Source: Prorocentrum cordatum (taxonomy: Eukaryota; Sar; Dinophyceae; Prorocentrales; Prorocentraceae). From it: DNA of 64,000 nt. This document shows, piece by piece, positions 41,571 through 51,203 of this stretch. Every line of letters begins with the position of its first letter. Position 1 is the first letter of the stretch. Under the pieces are notes generated by a model. The model saw nothing but the letters and a program-made list of their open reading frames with translations. It made no database searches and was not told the DNA's origin. The position numbers and the translations under genes were made by a program. The DNA lies in the NCBI GenBank assembly GCA_963575745.1, contig CAUYUJ010002757.1, positions 1 through 64,000 on the forward strand, given 5' to 3'.

Positions 41571-43027
41571 CCTGGCGCGCACCTGGCGCGCACCTGGCGC
41601 GCACCTGGCGCGCACCTGGCGCGCACCTGACGCACCTGACGCGCTGGGCGCGCACCTGGCGCGCACCTGGCGCACCTGACGCACCTGACGCACCTGGCGC
41701 ACCTGGCGCACCTGGCGCACCTGGCGCACCTGGCGCACCTGGCGCGCACCTAGCGCGCACCTGGCGCGCACCTGGCGCGCACCTGGCGCGCACCTGGCGC
41801 GCACCTGGCGCGCACCTGGCGCGCACCTGGCGCGCTGGGCGCACCTGACGCACCTGACGCGCTGGGCGCACCTGGCGCGCACCTGGCGCGCACCTGGCGC
41901 ACCTGACGCACCTGCCGCACCTGGCGCACCTGGCGCGCCTGGCGCGCTTGGCGCGCCTGGTGCAACTGGCGCACTTGGCGCGCCTGGCGCAGACCTGGCG
42001 CACACCTGGCACACCTGGTGCATCTGGCGCACCTGGGGCGCTGGGCGCACCTGGCGCACCTGCCACACCTAGCGCAGACCTGGCGCACCTGGCGCGCCTG
42101 TCGCACCCGGCGCACCTGGCGCACCTGGCGCACGTGTCGCACCTGGCGCACATGGCGCACCTGGCTCACTTGGCGCGCCTGGCGCAACTGGCGCACCTGG
42201 CACACCTGGCGCAACTGGCGCACCTGGCGCACCTGGAGCGCACCTGGCGCACACGTGGCGCACACTTGGCGCAACTGGCGCACCTGGCGCGCGCCTGGCG
42301 CGCACCTGGCGCGCACCTGGCGCGCACCTGACGCGCTGGGCGCACCTGGCGCACCTGGCGCGCTGCGCGCACCTGGTGCACCTGGCGCGCTGGGCGCACC
42401 TGACGCAGCTGGCACACCCGGCGCACCTGGCGCACCTGGCGCACCTGGCGCGCATGGCGCAACTGGCGCGCACCTGGCGCAACTGGCGCACCTGGCGCAC
42501 CTGGCGCGCCTGGCGCGCACCTGGCGCACACCTGGCGCACCTGGCGCACCTTGCGCAGATGGAGCACCTGGCGCACCTGGCACACTTGGCGCACCTGGCG
42601 CGCCTGGCGCACCTGGCGCGCTAGGCGCACCTGGCGCACACCTGGCGCACACTTGGCGCACCTGGCTCACTTGGCGCGCCTGGCGCACCTGGCGCACCTG
42701 GCGCGCCTGGCGCGCCTGGCGCACCTGGCGTACCTGGCGCAGCTGGCGCACCTGGCACACATGGCGCGCTGGGCACACCTGGCGCACCTGGCACACCGGG
42801 CGCACACCTGGCGCACACCTGGCGCACACCTGGCGCACACTTGGCGCACCTGGCGCACACTTGGCGCACCTGGCGCACCTGGCGCGCCTGGCGCGTCTGG
42901 CGCACCTGGCGCACCTGGCGCACCTGGCGCACCGGGCGCACCCGGCGCACCTGGCGCACCTGGCGCACCTGGCGCACCTGGCGCACCTGGCGCGCCTGGC
43001 GCGCCTGGCGCGCTTGGCTCACCTGGC
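41571..43027. repeat. GGCGCACCT array (9-bp unit with 11-bp GGCGCGCACCT variant), ~1.45 kb
   Basis: Over 140 units of GGCGCACCT, mixed with the 11-bp form and single-base variants (GGCACACCT, GGCGCAACT, GACGCACCT). The 9-bp unit keeps several frames open on both strands (His-Leu-Ala, Ala-Pro-Gly, Val-Arg-Gln). A fragment of the neighbouring 102-bp repeat reappears at its far edge (about 43024-43075). Confidence 0.95.
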
Positions 43028-43075
43028 GCGCATGGGCTTCTGGGAGGCTCAGCGGAGGTACGTCCTACGCAGATC

Positions 43076-44020
43076 ACCACTATACCATGGCGCCGGAATG
43101 TCCTTCGGTATTGCGTGATCCTGAATGCAATTCTCACTTGGGTAGAAGTGTAGAAAGGGTTGGGTACGTCGCACGATCATGTTTGTGTCATTCTCCGTTC
43201 CCCTGATGAAGCAGAACAGCAGTATTTGTTCCCCGGTCTTGACCCTCCAGGGCTCTCCACGGGCGCCAGCAGTGCGCCCGAGACTTTCTGTTGATGTCTT
43301 TCTTCGCTCCCCGACGTTGGCTTCATGGCGGGCACCGCTGCCGCGCCCCCTCCCGGCCAGCGGGCCCGTGCGGGCCCCCCGCGCCCGCCCCGCCGGCCGC
43401 CGCCGCCGCGCCCGCGCCCGCCGCCGCGCCGCGCTCCGCGGGCGCCCCGCCGCCGCCGACCTCGGGGCGGCGAGGCGCACTGGCATCGGCACTCCGGGTT
43501 AACTTCCAGTCGAGGCGTTGACCGAAGGGACCTTAAAGCAAGAACGAGGTCCCCTTCTCCATAAGTTGTTCCATGTAAGGAAAACCTAAGGAAAAAGGTG
43601 TGGGGGCAATTAAGGCACACCGAGCCCCTCCCCAACGAAAAGGGTTCCGTTTTCAGCGCCCCGACTGTAATGAGCGTGGGGGGTACGCCCCGACGGTGGT
43701 GAACCTCGCATCGTCGTCGCGCCGCGGCGGGGGTCGGAGCGCCTTCGGCGCGCGGCGGCTGCCCGCAACGGGGGTCGATGTGTGGGGGGGGGGGGCTGTC
43801 GGCGGGGGTGACGCCCCCCGATGCTCATGAATAAACTCGGAGTATAAGCCAACCAAAGAAAGTTCTACGAACGTGCTGTGGTCAGCGCGAAGTGTTCTTA
43901 GAGCAGTTCTGGCTGAGACCGTCTTGTTTGTTGTAACACGTCGGGTCTACATTCTGAGGACACGGCTGTTGTCCTTAGAATATGTTGCTGGGTTCTGAGA
44001 ACACGCCGTGGTAGGCCTAA
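43076..44020. other. Presumed intron or intergenic, no defined gene
   Basis: Begins with less GC-rich DNA, then a GC-rich CCGCCG block at 43350-43480 and a poly-G run at 43784-43793. A minus-strand frame at 43049-43220 (including NMIVRRTQPFLHFYPSENC) is suggestive but unsupported. Confidence 0.35.
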
Positions 44021-44024
44021 AGAG

Positions 44025-44624
44025 TCATGCCGGGACGCTTCGCCCCTGCTCGACGACCGACCCAGCCTGCGGGCCCGCGCCGCCGCCGGCCCGCTCGCTC
44101 GGCTCCGCCGGCTCGGCCGGCGGAGCAGCTGCCGATTGGCCGCCGCCGCCGCCAGGCCGACGATCCTCGGCGCCGCTGCCGCTGCCGCTGCCGCCCCTCG
44201 GGGTGCCACCGGCTGACTCGGCCGCCAGCTCGGCCGTCGGGGCGGGATCGCCACCGCCGCCGCCGCCGCCGGGCGGGCGGCCTCCGGCGCCGCTGCCGCC
44301 GCCGCCGCCCCCAGCGGCGGCGGCGGCCTGATCCGACGCCGACGGCTCGGGCGGCGGAGCGCCGAGAGGCGGCGGCGGGTCGACGGCGTCGTCGGGGGAG
44401 CCCTGCGTCTTGGCTTCCTCCGCCCGCTCCATGGCCGCCTGCTCGGGGCTGGGCGGCGGGCGGAGGGGCGCCAGGCCGCCGTCCCCTGGCGGAGCGAGCG
44501 GCCTCCGCGAGTGGACGTGGCCCCAGGCGGCGTACATGTCGTCATTGCCCGGCGCGAGGAACCAGCTGGCAAGGAACGCCCCTGCGGACGCGAGGACCAC
44601 CAGAATGAAGACCCAACGCCGCAT
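44025..44624 (-). CDS. Candidate first exon: type II signal anchor and Gly/Pro-rich stem
   Basis: ATG at 44624 opens MRRWVFILVVLASAGAFLA and SWFLAP: two arginines, then about 20 hydrophobic residues and no cleavage site, typical of a type II signal anchor. A soluble, then Pro/Gly/Ala/Ser-rich stem follows, as in Golgi glycosyltransferases. The frame ends at 44025; the real exon may end earlier at an unresolved donor. The GT10 catalytic exons lie 4 kb downstream on the same strand and lack their own membrane anchor, so this may be their 5' exon. That link is inferred from topology and strand only. Confidence 0.45.
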   Translation of the reverse strand: MRRWVFILVVLASAGAFLASWFLAPGNDDMYAAWGHVHSRRPLAPPGDGGLAPLRPPPSPEQAAMERAEEAKTQGSPDDAVDPPPPLGAPPPEPSASDQAAAAAGGGGGGSGAGGRPPGGGGGGGDPAPTAELAAESAGGTPRGGSGSGSGAEDRRPGGGGGQSAAAPPAEPAEPSERAGGGAGPQAGSVVEQGRSVPA

Positions 44625-44829
44625 CAGACGCGCGCAGGCGTCGCGGGCGCGGGGGGTCGGGCTCCCCTGGAGCCGAGGCGCGCAGGGGCGAGGGCGGCGC
44701 GGTCTGCCACCAAGGCCATGGAGGCCGGGCCCGTCATGGCGCGAGAGCGCCTGGCCAGGCCCAGCGGAGGTGGAGCATCTCAAATGCGACACGGAGTGCA
44801 CGCCGAGCTGGAACTCGCGTGCTCGAGTG

Positions 44830-44876
44830 CGAACCTCCTCCTCCCTCCTCCTCCTCCTTCTCCCTCCTCCTCCTCC

Positions 44877-44911
<35 letters not shown>

Positions 44912-45010
44912 CTACCTCCTCCTCCTCCTCCTCCTCCTCCTCCTCCTCTCCTCCTCCTCCCTCCTCCTCCTCCTCTTTCTCCTCCATCTCTCCTCCTCAT
45001 GATTCTCTCC
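44830..45010. repeat. (CTC)n microsatellite
   Basis: CTC triplets with CTT and CTA interruptions. A mixed CTCC, GGA and GAGG zone continues to about 45380. Confidence 0.93.
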
Positions 45011-45458
45011 TCCTGCCCCTCCTCCTGCAACCCTCGTCTGCCCATGCATTGCACTCTTTCCCTCCCTCCATTCCCTCCCCCTCTCTCTTCCCTCCTCCCT
45101 CCCTCCCTCCCTCCCTCCCTCCCTCTCTCCCTACGAAGGAGGAGGAGGAGGAGGAGGAGGAGGGAGAGGAAGGAAATGAGGAGGAGCCGCAGTGAACCGC
45201 GGGAGAGGAGGAGGTGGAGGAGGAGGAGGAGGAGGAAAAGGAGGGAGTGGGGGGGAGAAGCAAGCAGGAAGAGGAAGGGAGGGAGGGAGAGCGCGGCGGG
45301 CGGAGGGAGCGCGGGGGAGTGGGAGGAGCGGAGGACGCAGGGTGGGGGAGGACGGCGAGGAGGAAGAGGCGGGCGCACGATGGGCCACGCCCCTCTCCGC
45401 CCTCCCCCCCCCCAGGTCCTCCGCCGCGCACTCCCTCTCTGGCACGCATGCCCCCTAC

Positions 45459-45547
45459 CCTCCTGTACACGTCCTCGTTCTCGGTGCCGCTGTACGCGTA
45501 GTTCCAGCAGAACATCGTGAGGCCGCAGCGGTCGAGGTCCGCCACCT
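45459..45547 (-). CDS. Candidate internal exon, unknown protein
   Basis: Minus-strand frame VADLDRCGLTMFCWNYAYS then GTENEDVYRR, preceded by CGCAGAG (acceptor-like) and followed by G|GTAGGG (donor-like). It is surrounded by triplet repeats with no other coding signal. The aromatic and cysteine content and the lack of repeat character argue for a real exon. The family is not recognised. Confidence 0.4.
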
Positions 45548-45576
45548 CTGCGGCCAACGCGCGCGCGCGAGCAAGG

Positions 45577-45696
45577 CCGCGGTGAGGAGGAGGAGGAGGA
45601 GGAGGAGGAGGAGGAGGAGGAGGAGGAGGAGGAGGAGGAGATGGAGGAGGCAGAGGATGAGGATGAGAGATGAGGATGAGGTGAGGATGAGGATGA

Positions 45697-45732
<36 letters not shown>

Positions 45733-45800
45733 ATGATATGATGATGATGATGAGGAGGAGAGGAGGAGGAGGAGGAGAGGAGGAAGAAGAGGAGGGGAGG
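45577..45800. repeat. (GGA)n then (GAT)n microsatellite
   Basis: GGA triplets to about 45640, GGATGA/GAT units to about 45760, then GGA again. Confidence 0.94.
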
Positions 45801-45954
45801 AGGGGGACCGCTGCCGAGCGGGGGGCGGCGGGGGGGGGCGGCACACACACCGCGGGCCAAGGCGAGTACTAGCGGCACTCCCGGGGCCACGGCGCGGCAC
45901 AGCTCCCAGAGGGTTGGGGGGGGGCAGGAGGAGACGGGAGGCAAGGGGAGGAGA

Positions 45955-46083
45955 TCCAGACATGAGCGCGTCGTGGAAAAATCACGACGGGCGGTGTTGC
46001 ATTATTTTCTTCGGGCCCTAGGGGGCCCTCGCTGGACCTCGGGAGCGTCAAAAAACGACTCAGGATGAAAAGGCGGTCCTGGC
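45955..46083 (-). mobile_element. Family C element, left part
   Basis: CCAGACATGAGCGCGTCGTG through GGACCTCGGGAGCGTC and GACTCAGGATGAAAA match 32843-32965. The right part (GGGGAAAGGGACGCC to GCATGTCTGG) resumes at about 46274-46325, so about 190 bp has been inserted. Confidence 0.65.
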
Positions 46084-46633
46084 GTGCGGCGGCTTCGTGC
46101 ATCTGCACCGTTGCTGCCTCAGCAGCTGCAGCTCCTGCCACTGATCCCCCTTGGTAGGCGACACGCCAGTGAGCTTCCCACTGAATCAGACAACGTGCAC
46201 TTCTTATGATGCACTCCCCGTGTGTAAACGGATGCTGCACCACAGGCCCACATTCGCGCTCGCGCGCGCCCATCCTGGGGAAAGGGACGCCGCCCTGAAA
46301 AAAACAGAACGTCGCATGTCTGGGGGGGGAAGGGAGGATGAGGAGTGAGGAGGTGGAATTGGAGGAGGGCGGAAAAGGCAGGGATGAGCATGAACATGAG
46401 GATGAGGGGGAAGGGGGCAGGACGGAAGAGTGACCCAGCCGCGGGAGGAGGAGGGAGGAGGTGCAGGAAGGGGGGAAGGAAACGCTGTGGCGCTCGGCGG
46501 CGGATAGGGGGCCCCGTGGTATGAAAGCACAGCAGCGGGTCCCGCACACCTGCAGGAAGCTGGCAGGGCGGAAAATAGCAAACAACGTGCGAAGTGAGTG
46601 TTTGTTGGTTTGTCTGGCCTCCGACTCTCCAAG

Positions 46634-46774
46634 GAGACACACGCTGCGGCGAACATCCTGTGCCTCACCACCGGCCAGGCCTGCGAAGCAGTGGAAGAAC
46701 GCCTGCTGCGCGGCAAGATGATCCACCGGGACTTTGCCGCGACACATGCGGCTGGGCTCCTCCCGTCTCCATAG
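46634..46774 (+). CDS. Candidate terminal exon, unknown protein
   Basis: Plus-strand frame ETHAAANILCLTTGQACEA, then VEERLLRGKMIHRDF and AATHAAGLLPSP, stop TAG at 46772-46774. CTCTCCAAG just before it is a plausible acceptor. The amphipathic pattern and lack of repeats suggest true coding sequence; no family is recognised. No upstream exon was identified. Confidence 0.32.
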   Translation, partial: ETHAAANILCLTTGQACEAVEERLLRGKMIHRDFAATHAAGLLPSP

Positions 46775-47803
46775 CTCCTCCCCCTTCAACTTCAGCGTGC
46801 ACACCACACACATACAGACGCACACACCTTATCCCGCTCCCCCCTTCCGTCTCCCAAACCTTTCTCCCTTTCTAGGAGTATCCTCCTCGTCGTCACCTAC
46901 CAGAAACGTGTCGGTAGGGCTGTCCGAGCGGTCCACCTCGCACCACTGACGATACCGAAGACTTCCTAGCAACTGCAAGGATTGGAGCCAGGTCGTTTCC
47001 AAACGTGGTTCTCGCATGAGCGGCGCGCACAATTGTGGTGCAAGTTGCCATAGTCACTAGGGTGCATGGCCGTTGCGAACATCTCGCCCTAGCATATTGT
47101 ACGTTCGTCTGAAAAGTTTCCAGCAGACACAGGGTTGGACAGCGGGTCCTTTTCAAAGTGGGGCTCTTGCTTTGGAGCCCCTTCAGAAGGTACGACCAGG
47201 AACGCAACACTGAGCACCGACTATAAGGATGCAGGACGGTTCCTGAAATGTGGCTCTCGCTGGGCACTTCTTCACAGGAACCCAGTGGAGTCGCTTGCGC
47301 CGCAAATAGTCCAAGGTCCCCAAGACGCCCGTGAGAGGGAGAGCCCTAGGGGAGATAGGGCCCCAGCCAGGCCCGAGGACCGGGGCGAGTGCTTCTGAGC
47401 AGAGGACGGAATCACCAGTCCTGGCTTTACCCGGCGCATCTCCTGGCGGGGCTGGAAAATTGCAGTGCTAAAGGCAAATGCTCGCCGCTATCTGCTACCT
47501 CCTGGATCTCTATGGTCCAGCCGCCCGCGAGAGCGAAAGGTCTGCACTGCCCACGGACGTAGCCTGCTACTTCTGCTAGGAGGGTAGTGCCCCCCCCCTG
47601 CAAGCCAAGCCCAGTGACCAGGTACTGTGTAACAGGCGCCGCGTCGATGCTTCTCGCGCGAACTCTCCGACTCGCTCCTTGAAAGCCCAGGCACGTGGCG
47701 CGCTCGCCGTGGACAACTCTCTTGATCTCTGGGAACGGTTGAGCCGTGCTGGAGCCGCTCCCTCGACATGGCCCACGCGCCGCCATGGAAGCATCCACGG
47801 GGT
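46775..47803. other. Mostly unassigned sequence
   Basis: Relatively balanced base composition. Frames at 47430-47680 (minus, including TGLGLQGGGTTLLAEVAGYV) and 47668-47760 (plus, including LKAQARGALAVDNSLDLWER) look protein-like, but they conflict in strand and have no recognised homologue. Confidence 0.3.
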
Positions 47804-47813
47804 GCCCAATGGT

Positions 47814-47973
47814 AGAGGAAAGAGAACTATGCACATACACCGATTCTGGCCAGGCCCATCCTCAGCCCAGGATCGGTGCATACGCCCTCCTACCTTGGCC
47901 AGGAAGGCATATGCACCGATCCTGGGTCAAGGATGGGCCTTGCCAGGATCGGTGCATGTGCATAGTTCTCTTC
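47814..47973. mobile_element. 160-bp hairpin element with 10-bp TSD
   Basis: GCCCAATGGT occurs at 47804-47813 and 47974-47983. Between them, GAGAACTATGCACATACACC at the left pairs with GGTGCATGTGCATAGTTCTC at the right, and the arms extend inward through CCAGGCCCATCC and GGATGGGCCTTG. A short inner palindrome (GGTGCATACG, CATATGCACC) fills the centre. A short TIR element without coding capacity. Confidence 0.85.
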
Positions 47974-48000
47974 GCCCAATGGTGCCTCTGAAATTGCCGA

Positions 48001-48198
48001 CCAGCCACGCTTGCCTGCTCGCTTGATCGCCTGGCTGTGCTGCGGGCCGCGCACGTGGTGCTCAGCTACGAGGACGGTGACCACGTTGACGAGATCGCTC
48101 GGCTCCTGGTTCAGGCAATCCCAGGCCCCAGCCCCCATGGCGTGGTGCCATGGTGCTGGTTATTTCCAGAATCCTTACCGGGCTTCACTGCCTTGTGA
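48001..48198 (+). CDS. Candidate exon, unknown protein
   Basis: Plus-strand frame PATLACSLDRLAVLRAAHV then VLSYEDGDHVDEIARLLV and QAIPGPSPHG, ending at TGA 48196-48198. It looks coding in the first 45 residues and less so afterwards, so the exon may end near 48130. GACCAG before it could be an acceptor. The family is unknown. Confidence 0.3.
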   Translation, partial: PATLACSLDRLAVLRAAHVVLSYEDGDHVDEIARLLVQAIPGPSPHGVVPWCWLFPESLPGFTAL

Positions 48199-48399
48199 TA
48201 GTTCCGACGCGCGGCTGCTTGTGAGTGACCAAATGGCGGAGGCTGCGCTGGATGCCTAGAGTCCGACGCCGGCTGCCCCCCCGCCACGCAGGGAAGGCTG
48301 GGCGAGAGACTCGGCACCAGCTTCATTCGGATGTGGGAGATTCCCGCGTCGTATCTGGTGAGATCTGCTGTCCACCCTCTGCCTGATGACGCGCGCGAC

Positions 48400-49020
48400 C
48401 AGCGGGGGCTTCGCCCACCTCCCTCACGGGAGCCCCGCGTGAGGCCGCCAAGGCATCGTCCCTCCCGCATGGAGTGCTCTCACACTCAGGGTCATGACCA
48501 ACGGGGGCATCGGCCGCCTCCCTCGCGAGAGCCCCGCGAGCAGCCGCCGTGGCGTCGCCACTCCCAATTGGAGCGCGCACAGTCAAAGGTCAAGGCTGGC
48601 GGGGGCATCGGCCACCTCCCTCACGGGGGCCCCGCGAGCGGCTGCAACGTCGCAGCCGCTCCCGACTGGAGTGCTCTCACGGTCAGGGCCATGCGCCGGT
48701 AGCTCGCGTATTGGACCTCCCAGACCTTGCCGAAACGCGCGACCAGCGGGGGCATCGGCCACCTCCCTCACGGGAGCCCCCGCGAGAGGAAGCCGTCGCG
48801 CATTCTCTGCCGACTGGAGCAGCATCGGCCACCTCCCTCCCGGGGGGCCCGTGAGTGGTCGCCAAGGCGTCACCACGCCCGACTGGATCTTTCTCACAGC
48901 CAGGGCCCTGGCCAGCGCGGGCGTCGGCCACCTCCCTCACGGGAGCCCCGCGAGCACCAACCCTTCGGCAGCCGCGCCCGACTGGAGATCTCGCACAGTC
49001 AGGGCCTTGCGCTGGTCCCC
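48400..49020. repeat. ~98-bp tandem repeat, six degenerate copies
   Basis: Units share GGGGGCATCGGCCACCTCCC, then CCCGCGAG, then CCCGACTGGAG and CTCTCAC(G)GTCAGGGCC. CACCTCCCTC starts at about 48416, 48515, 48613, 48760, 48830 and 48929. Spacing is about 98 bp apart from one long (147) and one short (70) interval. Confidence 0.85.
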
Positions 49021-49304
49021 CCACGCAGTAGCGTCATGAGCTTGACCATGTAGTGGATGACCACGTGGTACCTGCAGCTGTCGCTTCCCCGCTGCTAGGG
49101 GAAGACTCACGGCTACGTAACTATGTAGGACGCGACAGGCTTGCCCATAGCCTCCGCCCTGCGCGCTCGCGCCCTCAAGGGCCTCTGCGAGCTCCCTGTG
49201 CGGCATTGGGATCAGCATCAGCACCAGCAGCGGCACAGGGCGGGCCTCTTCCCCACGAGGGGCTCGCCACCTCCGCCTGGGCCTGCCGGCCCTGCTGCCG
49301 CTAA

Positions 49305-50322
49305 TTATGGGGGGCCGCGATGCTGGCTGCTGCTGACGAGGCTGAGCACAACTGGGGGCGAAGACGCCGGCGTAGCTGGAGACAGCTCGTCCAGATCCCG
49401 CCCGCGCTTTTTGAACGTGTTGCGAAGGGTCCTGACCTGCTCCATCTGCTCCCGCTGTGCCTTGAGCGCCTCCGCGCCCGGGCCAAAGTGGGTGCGATCG
49501 CGCCTGTGCAGGGATGGCTCCAGCTCCACCCTGAGCTTGTCGAGCTGCGCCTTCTGCTCGGGGGGGGAGGCCGTCGAAGCCCACGAGATCGAAGAGCGGT
49601 CCGCCCGGCCCGCCCGCGATGCTGAAGCCCGTGTCCTCACCTCCCCCGATGGGGGCGGAGAGGTTCATGCTGTTACCCGTGGACTTACCATGCTTGGACG
49701 CGTATGCGGTGCCTCCGCCGACGAGCGTCTGCTTCGCTGCTGCAAGTTTGCCCTCTGCCACGACAAGCTCGGCGGCCTCCTCTTCCACCTTTGCCTGGCA
49801 GTGTGCCAACCAGCTCTTGGCGTCGGCCAGCCGCTTGGTGGCCTTCTCGAGCCCACGCCGTGCTGCGCGCTCGGCGGCGGCAACCCTCTGGATGCCCTCC
49901 TCCAGTCGCGCGGGGCGCTCCGCTGGTGAAGGGCGGAGCAAAGGCCGTCTCGAGCAGCTGGAAAGAGCCTGGCGTTGGGCGTCCGACTTGGCCTGATCAC
50001 CCAGCTTCTCCACCACGGTGCTGCGCTCCAGGGGCTGCGGGAGCGGGAGCCTGACCTCCTCACGCCATGCCCTGGTGCCGCCATCTCCTGAGCCCTCCCT
50101 CCACCACGGGGGCAGGCACAAGTTCTCCTGGCCGCCGCGTGCCCAGGCACCTCGGGCGGGGGGCGGCGGTGAGCAGGCAGGCCGCAGCGCATGCCCGCAG
50201 CCGTAGCAGGAGTAGCGGCTCTTGCAGGTCCACTGGTAGCCGCACCGCTTGCACTCAGAGTAGTCCTGCGCGAACGTAACCCTGGGAGCTGGGGACTTCG
50301 CGGGGCGCCGCCGGGGAGCCAT
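49305..50322 (-). pseudogene. LINE copy 3: ORF1-like N-terminal part only
   Basis: Starts at ATG 50322 (MAPRRRPAKSPAPRV), 178 nt after an SL relic. Residues 23-41 form C-x2-C-x11-C-x2-C (CKRC to CYGC). A coiled coil follows (AAERAARRGLEKATKRLAD and AKVEEEAAELVVAEGKLAA). At a G/C run near 49565-49580 the coding frame shifts, and the continuation EQKAQLDKLRVELEPSLHR then FKKRGRDLDEL is read in the other frame to a stop at 49305. No endonuclease or reverse transcriptase follows, so the copy is 3'-truncated. 3' truncation is unusual for LINEs but expected if a prematurely ended, trans-spliced mRNA was copied. Confidence 0.65.
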
Positions 50323-50500
50323 GGCTGAAACGAGGGGGCCCAGCGATGAACCCGAGAGACTGTCGTGTTTGTGAAAAAGATCCGACCACAGCGCTGGTGC
50401 TGACCTGGAGGATCGCGAAGCTCTGGCCGAAGTGCCCAAAAAGATTGAAAACTGGCCACGGGCCAGCGGCATCCGTGCGTTCCGCTGAGGGAGCCATCAC

Positions 50501-50522
50501 CTTGAGCCAAAATGGTTACGAC
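50501..50522 (-). other. Spliced-leader relic, 20 of 22 bases
   Basis: Minus strand GTCGTAACC then ATTTTGGCTCAAG; two changes from the dinoflagellate SL consensus. It marks the 5' end of LINE copy 3. A (CTC)n array begins seven bases beyond it on the plus strand. Confidence 0.88.
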
Positions 50523-51110
50523 CATGTTCCTCCTCCTCCTCCGCTTCCTCGTCCTCCTCCTCCTCCTCCTTTTCCTCCTCCTCCTCCCTACTTCTCCTCG
50601 TGCTACCTCCTCATCCTCCTCCTCCTCCTGTTCCTCCTCATCCTCCTCCTCGTCCCTCTTTCTACTCGTCCTCCTCCTACTCCTGCTGCTGCTCCTCCTC
50701 CTCCTCCTGCTCCTCCCTACTTCTCATCGTGCTACTCCTTTCTCCTCCTTCTCCTCCCCCTCCTGCTCCTCCTTTTCTTCCTCCTCCCGCCCCTCCTCCT
50801 CCTCCTCCTCCTCCGCCTCCTCCTCCTCCTCCTCCTTCTCCTCCTCCTCCTCCTCCTCCTCCTCCTCCTCTCCTCCTCGTTCTCTTCCTTCGCCTCGCAC
50901 TCGTTCTCTTTCTCGTCCTCCTCCACCTCCTCCTCCTGATCCGCTCCTCGAACTTCTCGTCCTCCCTACTACTCCTAGTGCGGCTCTCCTCCTCCTCCTC
51001 CTCCTCCTCCTCCTCCTCTTCCACTCCTCCTCCTCCTCCTCCTCCTCCTCATCCTCATCCTCCTCCTCCTTCTCTTCCCCCTCCTCCTCCTCCTCCTTCC
51101 TCTCCTCCTC
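50523..51110. repeat. (CTC)n microsatellite between two LINE copies
   Basis: About 590 bp of CTC triplets with TTC, CGT and CTA interruptions. It is bordered by the 5' end of LINE copy 3 and the 3' end of LINE copy 1. Confidence 0.95.
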
Positions 51111-51203
51111 CTATTGGCTCCTATTGGCTCATTAGCTGTCCGTTACCGCTGAGCGATAAGGCAGCCCAAAAACAGTACAAAGGGCAAGTGTTGAAAGATG
51201 AGT

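Noticed and set aside
41530-43153. Collagen-like or (HLA)n, (VRQ)n proteins across the GGCGCACCT array
   Set aside because: A 9-bp unit without a stop keeps frames open automatically; no start, splice or domain context supports translation.
46912-47000. Second tRNA-like D-arm (GGGCTGTCCGAGCGGTC)
   Set aside because: No matching T-arm or closing acceptor stem downstream.
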